The notes under the pieces: generated by a model
Seen by the model: only the letters and a program-made list of their open reading frames with translations
The model's database searches: none
Told to the model about the DNA's origin: nothing
Position numbers and translations under genes: made by a program
NCBI RefSeq assembly: GCF_029478095.1
Contig: NZ_JAKOAV010000003.1
Coordinates: 1 to 64,000 of the forward strand
DNA: 64,000 bases
Direction: 5' to 3'
From: Pelotomaculum isophthalicicum JI
GTDB taxonomy: Bacteria > Bacillota > Desulfotomaculia > Desulfotomaculales > Pelotomaculaceae
Shown here: positions 57,096 to 64,000 of the stretch, one piece after another
Layout: every line of letters begins with the position of its first letter
How positions within the stretch are numbered: position 1 is the stretch's first letter

Positions 57096-57560
57096 ATGCC
57101 CGAAAACCATCCTATTGAAGGTTTGATGAAAACGGCTATGGAAAGCATCAGGGAAATGGTGGATGTGAATACAGTTGTCGGCGACCCCGTTGAGGCGCCG
57201 GATGGAACAGTGATCATTCCTGTTTCACGTGTCGCTTGCGGTTTTGTGGCGGGAGGCGGCAATTTTGAAGCCAGCCGGGATTCTAAACAAAATGAAGGTG
57301 ATGCGCAAGAGCCTGCTTTTGGGGGCGGTAGCGGTGCGGGGGTTTCAGTAAAGCCGATTGGTTTTTTGGTAGTCGGCAACGGGCAGGTGAGAATGCTCCC
57401 GGTGGACGGAAATTTGTTGGCTGATCGTTTAATCGACATGGCGCCGCATTTACTTTCACAAATCCAGTCAATATTTGGCTGTGGTGAGTCACAAGTGGGA
57501 GCCAAAGTGAACGTTGCCGCCCAACCGGCTTCATCTATATCTACCCAGCCATTGCAGTAA
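57096..57560 (+). CDS. gerW: Sporulation protein GerW (YtfJ family)
   Basis: 154 residues from ATG 57096, with GGGGG seven bases before; ATG 57081 is too close to its AAGGA. The family pattern is complete: HPIEGLMKTAMESIREMVDV, then VVGDPVEAPDGTVIIPVSRV, a Gly-rich loop with GFVAGGGNF, and GGGSGAGVSVKPIGFLVVG. GerW is needed for spore germination with L-alanine in Bacillus and is in the forespore programme. It supports a spore-forming host. Confidence 0.95.
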   Translation: MPENHPIEGLMKTAMESIREMVDVNTVVGDPVEAPDGTVIIPVSRVACGFVAGGGNFEASRDSKQNEGDAQEPAFGGGSGAGVSVKPIGFLVVGNGQVRMLPVDGNLLADRLIDMAPHLLSQIQSIFGCGESQVGAKVNVAAQPASSISTQPLQ

Positions 57561-57617
57561 AACTGAAAATATCTATATTGCATAAGGAAATATATTTAGA
57601 TCTGCGGATTATATTTA

Positions 57618-57647
57618 CAAAAGGGGATGCTTCCTGGCATCCTTTTT
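57618..57647 (+). terminator. Rho-independent terminator
   Basis: AAAGGGGATGC/GCATCCTTTTT hairpin (with two bulged bases) and a T-run downstream of gerW. Confidence 0.8.
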
Positions 57648-57744
57648 AATTACGGCGATAAAAATAAATTTTTCAAGAAAGCAGGAAGATGTTGCCTTAA
57701 TCCCGAAAAGAAGGGGCGAAAGTTATGATTAGGGGAGAAAACTT

Positions 57745-58848
57745 TTGGAAGAAAGAATATACTGGTTGGGGTGGCAGTACCTTTTGCCTGGTTCGGGTAA
57801 GCGTATTTGGTCGCTTGTTGAGTATTTTGGCTCAGTGAAGGCGGCCTGGGAAGCTGATGCTAAAGATTTGTCGGGAGCGCCGGGTGCGGGCGCTGAATGG
57901 TCGGCGGGTCTGTCGCGGCGCAAGGCCGGGCTTGATCTTGACAGTCTGGTCGCTAAATTGGAGTCTTTAGGTATTACTTTTATATGTCATAATGAATCTG
58001 GCTATCCTGAGAAGCTGCGTTCAATTTTTGACCCTCCCCCCGTTATTTTTATGCGGGGTTGCCTGAAATCCGCGGATAACCTTGCCGTGGCGGTGGTGGG
58101 GGCGCGAAAACCTTCACCCTATGGTCAGTTGGTGGCGGAAAAGCTGGCAAAGGACTTGGCCGCTGTGGGGATAACTGTTGTAAGCGGCATGGCCAGGGGA
58201 ATTGATACCTTTGCGCATAAAGGAGCCTTGGCGGGTTGTGGTAGAACTATTGCTGTCCTTGGTTGCGGACCGGATGTTGTTTATCCCAGGGAAAACAAAA
58301 AAATAATGGAGCGGATAATGGATAATGGAGCTGTAGTTAGCGAGTTTCCTCCCGGGGCGTTGCCTGAAGCGTGGCATTTCCCCGCCCGTAACCGCATCAT
58401 TAGCGGTTTGTCCCTAGGGACTGTTGTAGTGGAGGCTGGTGAAAGAAGCGGCGCTTTGATTACGGCGGATTTTGCCCTGGAGCAAGGTCGCGATGTAATG
58501 GCGGTGCCAGGTAATGTGGTCAATCCATTGAGCCGGGGGCCACACCGCCTGATCAAGCAAGGGGCCAGACTGGTTGAAGGAGCCGGTGATATCCTTGATG
58601 AACTTGGTATGGATAAACTTTTTCCGTTGCCGGATTCCATAGAAGAAGGCGCGGTAAAAATGAGCAAGGAGGAGGAAACGCTTTACCGTTTGCTTTCTTT
58701 GGAGCCGGTATCCCTGGATGAATTGATAAGACAATCCGGGCTTGTACCCCAAAAAGCCATAGCGGCTTTAATGTATCTGGAAATAAAGGGTTTAACCAGG
58801 CAGCATCCAGGTAAATCTTATACCCGGACGGGCCGGAATATGGTATAA
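57745..58848 (+). CDS. dprA: DNA processing protein DprA
   Basis: 367 residues from TTG 57745 behind GGGGAGAAAAC. An N-terminal helix-hairpin-helix part is followed by the Rossmann-like DprA core: VAVVGARKPSPYGQLVAEKL, VVSGMARGIDTFAHKGAL, FPARNRIISGLS, VEAGERSGALITADFALEQG and VMAVPGNV. A winged-helix DML1-like tail follows (LSLEPVSLDELIRQSGL). It loads RecA on incoming single-stranded DNA during transformation. It precedes topA, as in most Firmicutes. Confidence 0.96.
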   Translation: MEERIYWLGWQYLLPGSGKRIWSLVEYFGSVKAAWEADAKDLSGAPGAGAEWSAGLSRRKAGLDLDSLVAKLESLGITFICHNESGYPEKLRSIFDPPPVIFMRGCLKSADNLAVAVVGARKPSPYGQLVAEKLAKDLAAVGITVVSGMARGIDTFAHKGALAGCGRTIAVLGCGPDVVYPRENKKIMERIMDNGAVVSEFPPGALPEAWHFPARNRIISGLSLGTVVVEAGERSGALITADFALEQGRDVMAVPGNVVNPLSRGPHRLIKQGARLVEGAGDILDELGMDKLFPLPDSIEEGAVKMSKEEETLYRLLSLEPVSLDELIRQSGLVPQKAIAALMYLEIKGLTRQHPGKSYTRTGRNMV

Positions 58849-58935
58849 AAAAATGGTTGGACAGATTAATTTTAAAAAGTATGCTATAATAGATGGCAAT
58901 AAAAGCCAGGCGATATATAAAATGAGGTGTGTCGT

Positions 58936-61080
58936 TTGTCAAAAACTTTAGTAATTGTTGAGTCCCCCGCAAAAGCAAAAACAATAAGCAAATTTTTGGG
59001 TAAGAAATACATGGTTAAGGCTTCTATGGGGCATGTGCGGGATCTGCCCAAAAGCCAGTTTGGGGTAGACGTATCAAATGGATTTAACCCAAAGTATATA
59101 ACTATACGCGGCAAAGGCAATACTATTAAGGATTTGCGGGCAGCTGAGAAAAAAGCGGACCAGGTGTTGATTGCCTCCGACCCTGACCGGGAAGGTGAGG
59201 CTATTGCCTGGCATCTCCAGAATATCCTCGAAATACCAGACGACGAACCTTGCCGTATTGAATTTAACGAGATAACCAAGCAAGCCATACAGAGTGCTGT
59301 GACGCATCCCAGGGTGGTTGACGCCGACCTGGTGAATGCGCAGCAAGCCCGCCGTATTCTTGACAGACTGGTAGGTTATAATTTGAGTCCGCTATTATGG
59401 CGAAAAGTCAAAAAAGGTCTTAGCGCAGGCCGGGTTCAATCAGTAGCCGTTAGATTGATATGTGACCGCGAAGAGGAAATAGAATCTTTTGAACCCGAAG
59501 AATACTGGACTCTCACGGGTAGTTTTATTAAAACAGGAAGCGCTCCTTTTGAAGGGAAGCTGTATAAATATTTAGGTAAAAAAATTGATATCGATAGCGC
59601 GGAGAAGATGCGGGAAGTGTTGGATAGCCTTAAAGGCACGCATTATACCGTGACTAAAGTAACCCGTAAGGAAAAAAACCGCAAGCCCGCGCCGCCTTTT
59701 ATCACAAGTACTCTTCAGCAAGAGGCATACCGAAAGCTGAATTTTACTTCAAGAAAAACTATGATGATTGCCCAGCAGCTTTACGAGGGGCTTGATCTTG
59801 GAAAGGAAGGAACTTCCGGACTGGTGACTTATATTCGCACTGACTCCACCAGAGTGTCGGAAACAGCCCGCAGTGAAGCGCAGGATTATTTGCGCAAAAG
59901 GCTTGGGGCGCACTATGTGGGTAAGAATACGCCGAGGCCGGCGGGAAAAGGCAAGATTCAGGATGCCCATGAAGCTATTCGTCCAACGTCGGTTAACAGG
60001 GAGCCGGACTTAATAAAAAGTTTCCTGACTAATGATCAGTATAAGCTCTATAAGTTGATCTGGTCCCGTTTTTTAGCCAGCCAGATGAGTCAGGCTGTTT
60101 TTGACACAACCAGTGTGGATATAAGCGCTGGTGATTATATGTTCCGGGCTACTGGCTCAGTAATTAAATTTCCGGGATTTATGCAAGTTTATACCGAAAG
60201 CAGGGATGACGGTGAGAAAGATGAGGAGAAACTGCTTCCGGAGTTGAGCGAAGGAGAAAGCGTGGAAGCGCGCTCACTAACGCCAAAACAACATTACACC
60301 CAGCCGCCGCCTCGTTATACAGACGCGACATTGGTTAAAACTTTAGAAGAAAAAGGAATAGGCAGGCCGAGTACATATGCGCCTATTGTTGAAACAGTTA
60401 TAAAGCGAGGCTATGTAGTTAGGGAGAATAAACAACTCTACCCGACAGAATTGGGCACAACAGTAGTTGATTTATTAAAGAAACATTTTTTAAACATTAT
60501 TGACATTGAATTCACCGCGGGTATGGAAGAGGAGCTGGACAGAATTGAAGAGGGTACGGTGAACTGGGTTCAGGTTCTCGACAAGTTTTATACACCGTTT
60601 AATCAAACCTTGCTAAAAGCGGATAAAGAGATTGGACGTGTTCAGGTTGCCGATGAAGTCACAGATGAAATCTGTGAACAATGCGGACGCAATATGGTGA
60701 TCAAAATGGGCCGTTACGGCAAGTTTTTAGCATGTCCGGGTTTTCCGGAATGCCGCAACACAAGACCGCTCTTAGAACCAACCGGTGTCGGTTGCCCGCG
60801 TTGTGAGGGGGAACTTGTAGCCAGACGCTCTAAAAAAGGGAGAAAGTTTTACGGTTGCAGCCGCTACCCCGAGTGTGATTTTACAATCTGGGATCAGCCT
60901 GCGAAAGTTAAGTGTCCGGTTTGTGGGGGCTTGATGATTGAAAAGAAAGGAGCGGGGAAAAAAATAACCCTGCGCTGCATAAACGAAAAATGCAGCAATA
61001 AGGATGTCGCAAATAGTAAAGTGAAGAGCAGAATAAAGAAAAATTCGGAAAATAAAGTTGAAAATATATCATTGCAATAA
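58936..61080 (+). CDS. topA: DNA topoisomerase I
   Basis: 714 residues from TTG 58936; GAGGTG is placed correctly for it, while an in-frame GTG at 58927 overlaps that site. The Toprim domain is [17 protein letters not shown] and [15 protein letters not shown]. The active Tyr is in [14 protein letters not shown]. Three C-terminal zinc-ribbon units follow ([52 protein letters not shown]). It relaxes negative supercoils. It is followed by trmFO after 47 bases. Confidence 0.97.
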   Translation: MSKTLVIVESPAKAKTISKFLGKKYMVKASMGHVRDLPKSQFGVDVSNGFNPKYITIRGKGNTIKDLRAAEKKADQVLIASDPDREGEAIAWHLQNILEIPDDEPCRIEFNEITKQAIQSAVTHPRVVDADLVNAQQARRILDRLVGYNLSPLLWRKVKKGLSAGRVQSVAVRLICDREEEIESFEPEEYWTLTGSFIKTGSAPFEGKLYKYLGKKIDIDSAEKMREVLDSLKGTHYTVTKVTRKEKNRKPAPPFITSTLQQEAYRKLNFTSRKTMMIAQQLYEGLDLGKEGTSGLVTYIRTDSTRVSETARSEAQDYLRKRLGAHYVGKNTPRPAGKGKIQDAHEAIRPTSVNREPDLIKSFLTNDQYKLYKLIWSRFLASQMSQAVFDTTSVDISAGDYMFRATGSVIKFPGFMQVYTESRDDGEKDEEKLLPELSEGESVEARSLTPKQHYTQPPPRYTDATLVKTLEEKGIGRPSTYAPIVETVIKRGYVVRENKQLYPTELGTTVVDLLKKHFLNIIDIEFTAGMEEELDRIEEGTVNWVQVLDKFYTPFNQTLLKADKEIGRVQVADEVTDEICEQCGRNMVIKMGRYGKFLACPGFPECRNTRPLLEPTGVGCPRCEGELVARRSKKGRKFYGCSRYPECDFTIWDQPAKVKCPVCGGLMIEKKGAGKKITLRCINEKCSNKDVANSKVKSRIKKNSENKVENISLQ

Positions 61081-61127
61081 GATATAATTATTTTTGCCCC
61101 AGTTGTTCTAAAAAAAGGGAGAAAATA

Positions 61128-62441
61128 ATGGCTGAACAGGTAGTAACCGTTGTCGGAGCGGGTTTGGCCGGCGCCGAGGCAGCCTGGCAATTAGCGAACC
61201 GGGGGATAAGAGTCAGGCTGTACGAAATGAGGCCGGCGAGACAAACACCTGTCCATCGCACGGGTGATTTTGCGGAACTGGTTTGCAGCAACTCCTTGCG
61301 CGCGGCTGCTCTGGTAAACGCGGTTGGCCTTTTGAAAGAAGAGATGCGCTTGCTTGGCTCTCTCATTATGGAATGCGCCGGAGAAACAAGAGTGCCGGCC
61401 GGTGGCGCCCTTGCCGTTGACCGCAATACTTTCGCCGGGCGGGTTACTGAGAAGTTATCCGCGCACCCGATGGTGGACATTTACCGTGAAGAGATAATGC
61501 AGGTACCTAAGGATGGGGTGGTTGTCCTGTCCACCGGGCCGCTTACAGCGGAAGCCATGGCGGGGAGCATCAGAGAGTTTACCGGAGAAGAATGTTTCTA
61601 TTTTTATGATGCTGTCGCTCCAATTGTAACGTATGAATCTTTGAATATGGAGAAGATATTTCGTTCCAGCCGTTATGGAAAGGGAGAGGCGGCCTACCTA
61701 AACTGTCCGATGAACAAGGAAGAGTATGAGATCTTTTGGGACGCCTTGGTGCATGCCGGGCAAGCGCCGCGGCATGAATTTGAGAAAGAGAATTATTTTG
61801 AAGGATGTATGCCGGTAGAGATTCTGGCGGCGCGCGGTAACGAGACTCTTTTATACGGTCCGCTCAAACCGGTTGGTTTGACCGACCCGCGAACAGGCAG
61901 GAGACCTTATGCCGTTGTACAGCTAAGACAGGATAATACTGAAGGAACCTTGTTCAATCTGGTGGGTTTCCAGACATCCCTTAAGTGGAACGAGCAGAGC
62001 CGGGTTTTCCGGCTTATTCCCGGACTGGAAAACGCGGAGTTTGCCAGGTTCGGAGTTATGCACAGGAACACATTTATTAACGCTCCGGTATTGTTGTTGC
62101 CTACTTTTCAATCTAAAAAACGCCTGTCTCTTTTCTTCGCCGGCCAGATAACCGGTGTGGAAGGGTATGTCGAGTCGGCGGCATCCGGTTTGATGGCGGG
62201 TATTAATGCGGCGTTGCTTGTTAGCGGCAGGGAACCGGTTGTTTTCCCCCGCGCGAGCGCGCACGGATCATTGGCATATTATATAACCAACGCTGATCCG
62301 TCCCATTTCCAGCCGATGAATATCACTTTTGGTCTTTTCCCCCGGCAAGATGTTAAAATTAAAGATAAAAAAGAACGGTACAAGATGATTGCCGAAAAAG
62401 CGCTGGAATCTATCGCGAAATTCAAAGAATCCGTTGTTTGA
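61128..62441 (+). CDS. trmFO: Methylenetetrahydrofolate-tRNA uridine-54 methyltransferase
   Basis: 437 residues, full length. The FAD-binding N-terminus is [20 protein letters not shown] and [12 protein letters not shown]. Family blocks are [12 protein letters not shown] with the conserved Cys, GPLTAEAM, and [20 protein letters not shown]-like [19 protein letters not shown]. It makes ribothymidine 54 in tRNA using folate and FADH2. Position between topA and xerC is the classic Firmicute order. Confidence 0.96.
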   Translation: MAEQVVTVVGAGLAGAEAAWQLANRGIRVRLYEMRPARQTPVHRTGDFAELVCSNSLRAAALVNAVGLLKEEMRLLGSLIMECAGETRVPAGGALAVDRNTFAGRVTEKLSAHPMVDIYREEIMQVPKDGVVVLSTGPLTAEAMAGSIREFTGEECFYFYDAVAPIVTYESLNMEKIFRSSRYGKGEAAYLNCPMNKEEYEIFWDALVHAGQAPRHEFEKENYFEGCMPVEILAARGNETLLYGPLKPVGLTDPRTGRRPYAVVQLRQDNTEGTLFNLVGFQTSLKWNEQSRVFRLIPGLENAEFARFGVMHRNTFINAPVLLLPTFQSKKRLSLFFAGQITGVEGYVESAASGLMAGINAALLVSGREPVVFPRASAHGSLAYYITNADPSHFQPMNITFGLFPRQDVKIKDKKERYKMIAEKALESIAKFKESVV

Positions 62442-62453
62442 GAAGGAATTGCC

Positions 62454-63440
62454 GTGTACAGCTATATAGATAATTTTTTAATTTACCTAAAGATAGAAAA
62501 AAACGCTTCTCCGAAAACAATTGATAATTACCAGAAAGATTTGTTTCAAGGTTTGGAGTTTATTTCTCGTCAGGTAAATAAAGAAGATTTCGCTATCCAT
62601 CCGGCGGATCTGGACCACCGGATTTTTCGCGGCTTTTTGGCTTTCTCGCAAAGAAAGGGCCTCTCGCGGGCTACCATAGCCAGACGGCTGGCGGCGTGGC
62701 GGTCGTTTTACCGCTACTTGAAGAGAGAGGAAATTGTAGACGAAAACCCTGTGGCAAAGTTGTCTAACCCGCGGTTGGATAAGCGCTTGCCTCGTTTTTT
62801 GTATGAAAACGAGGCAAAACTGCTGGTGGAAGCGCCTGATTTGGGAAATCCCCTGGGGATGCGTGACCGGGCGCTCCTGGAAACTTTGTATGCTGGAGGG
62901 TTGCGGATTAACGAACTGGTATCACTCGATCAGGGTGATCTCGATCTTGGCGCGGGGTACGTCCGGGTGATGGGTAAGAGAGCGCGTGAGAGACTGGTGC
63001 CGTTGGGCTCTCAAGCGGTAAACGCTTTGATGCGTTACTTAAAGGATGCCCGTCTTAAATTATTGATTAACGCTTCCGGGAAGAGGACGAAAGGTGCGGC
63101 TCAAATTAACATTGAAAAAAACATGTCTGCGGGTAAAATGCCGCTCTTATCTTTAAATAATGCTGTTTTTCTTAACCGGTGGGGTGAAAGGTTATCAGAG
63201 CGGGGAATTCGTAAAATAATTGACAAATACGTAAATAAAGTCTGTATTGATAGGAAAATAAGCCCGCACACGCTCCGCCATTCTTTCGCCACTCATTTGT
63301 TGAACGCCGGGGCGGATCTTCGTTCGGTTCAGGAAATGCTTGGCCATATCAGCCTATCCAGTACACAGATATATACACATGTTACCGGTGAAAGGTTAAA
63401 GCAGGTTTATAGAAAGGCTCATCCGAGGGCGGAGGAGTGA
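62454..63440 (+). CDS. xerC: Tyrosine recombinase XerC
   Basis: 328 residues from GTG 62454, slightly longer than usual (about 300). A stretch of about 30 residues (near 205-240, INASGKRTKGAAQ and NMSAGKMPLLS) is inserted between the two halves of the catalytic domain. Catalytic residues: Arg in YAGGLRINELVSLD, HTLRHSFATHLLN, the second His in LGHISLSSTQIY, and the Tyr in QIYTHV. With XerD-type partners it resolves chromosome dimers at dif. Its neighbours (trmFO, hslV) identify it as the housekeeping enzyme and not a phage integrase. Confidence 0.94.
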   Translation: MYSYIDNFLIYLKIEKNASPKTIDNYQKDLFQGLEFISRQVNKEDFAIHPADLDHRIFRGFLAFSQRKGLSRATIARRLAAWRSFYRYLKREEIVDENPVAKLSNPRLDKRLPRFLYENEAKLLVEAPDLGNPLGMRDRALLETLYAGGLRINELVSLDQGDLDLGAGYVRVMGKRARERLVPLGSQAVNALMRYLKDARLKLLINASGKRTKGAAQINIEKNMSAGKMPLLSLNNAVFLNRWGERLSERGIRKIIDKYVNKVCIDRKISPHTLRHSFATHLLNAGADLRSVQEMLGHISLSSTQIYTHVTGERLKQVYRKAHPRAEE

Positions 63441-63519
63441 AACAAGGTTTGGTTACCCTGCTATATGAAAATATATAGAATTACATAAAATTATATAAAG
63501 TTCTGAAGGGGGTATGATA

Positions 63520-64000
63520 ATGTTTCACGCTACGACAATAGTTGCGATAAAAAAAGAAGGGAAAGTGGCTGTTGCCGGTGACGGACAAGTTACTTTCGGC
63601 CAGAATACGGTTATGAAAAAAAGCGCCAAGAAAATAAGGCGGCTTTATAAAGATAAAGTTGTGGCTGGATTCGCCGGATCTGTCGCGGATGCCTTTACTT
63701 TATTTGAAAAGTTTGAGGGGAGGCTGGAGGAATACCACGGCAACTTGCAGCGGGCAGCTGTTGAGTTGGCGAAGGAATGGCGTACTGATAAAATTTTGCG
63801 CCGTCTGGAAGCGCTTTTGATCGTAGCCAGCAAGGATGACTTGTTGATCATATCCGGGGGGGGCGAGATAATCGAACCTGATGACGGCGTAGCGGCCATC
63901 GGTTCCGGTGGGCCTTACGCGTTGGCTGCGGCGCGCGCTCTAATCAGGCATACTCAGATGGGCGCCGGTGAAGTTGCCAGAGAAGCACTGTCTATAGCCG
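63520..64000 (+). CDS. hslV: ATP-dependent protease subunit HslV (ClpQ), partial
   Basis: The first 160 codons, cut by the window end. [40 protein letters not shown] and [20 protein letters not shown] are typical. The mature enzyme should begin at the Thr-Thr after a short MFHA propeptide. It forms the double-hexamer protease that HslU feeds. GAAGGGGG is upstream of the start. It follows xerC as in Bacillus (xerC-hslV-hslU-codY). Confidence 0.96.
   Translation, partial: MFHATTIVAIKKEGKVAVAGDGQVTFGQNTVMKKSAKKIRRLYKDKVVAGFAGSVADAFTLFEKFEGRLEEYHGNLQRAAVELAKEWRTDKILRRLEALLIVASKDDLLIISGGGEIIEPDDGVAAIGSGGPYALAAARALIRHTQMGAGEVAREALSIA

Noticed and set aside
62454-63440. Phage integrase for the mobile zones
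   Set aside because: The position between trmFO and hslV and the sequence identify the housekeeping XerC.

Overview
The window looks like a chromosomal segment of a spore-forming, anaerobic Firmicute of the Peptococcaceae (Pelotomaculum/Desulfotomaculum type). This is inferred from the gene order pcrA-ligA-gatCAB and topA-trmFO-xerC-hslV, a his operon led by a YerC/TrpR-like regulator, GerW and YjcZ-like sporulation proteins, a Ku/LigD end-joining set, and an OFA transporter with a GPR1/FUN34/YaaH acetate carrier. No rRNA, CRISPR array or complete tRNA was seen.

Layout. (1) 1-7440 is an accessory zone of small orphan genes, a RelE/ParE-type toxin-antitoxin pair, an ORF6N remnant and decayed ParB-like modules full of short, mostly different perfect palindromes. 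It also carries two copies of a structured RNA, each followed by a terminator and a paralogous small gene, and it ends at a degenerate tRNA-Cys 3' portion that may be an integration scar. (2) 7500-10740 holds a gadB pseudogene with an internal deletion, a YmaF protein, two tiny genes with strong ribosome binding sites, and gene fragments. (3) 10872-13327 encodes an acidic orphan protein and a fusion of a class III nucleotidyl cyclase with a CD-NTase (OAS/cGAS-like) fold. (4) 13415-19391 is yerC-hisD-hisC-hisB-hisH-hisA-hisF-hisI; hisG and hisE are not here. (5) 19446-27645 is a polymorphic-toxin island: a secreted GLUG/Rhs protein whose AHH nuclease end is cut off by an in-frame TGA, an immunity-type gene, and a secreted repeat protein. 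It is bracketed by a 333-bp duplication of the 3' part of hisI and its terminator.

(6) 27734-41823 is core metabolism and DNA maintenance: gamma carbonic anhydrase, DUF134 regulator, asnB, nadE, pcrA, an Amj-like flippase, ligA and gatCAB. (7) 41913-48159 has an OFA transporter, a beta-carbonic-anhydrase-like protein, an acetate transporter, and a homocitrate-synthase-family gene with aconitase-family large and small subunits; two promoter regions here share a 61-bp element. (8) 48352-52626 is glycan metabolism (starch-binding module, GT4 glycosyltransferase, nucleotidyltransferase/phosphomannomutase fusion). (9) 52662-57560 is end joining (ku, ligase, polymerase) interrupted by an opposing beta-lactamase-fold gene, then gerW. 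(10) 57745-64000 is dprA, topA, trmFO, xerC and the start of hslV.

The best candidates for undescribed biology are the cyclase/CD-NTase fusion, whose NTase half appears to lack catalytic acids; the duplicated RNA-terminator-small protein modules with visible covariation; and the palindrome-rich ParB-like debris. All functional names rest on motifs read by eye; no database search was possible.
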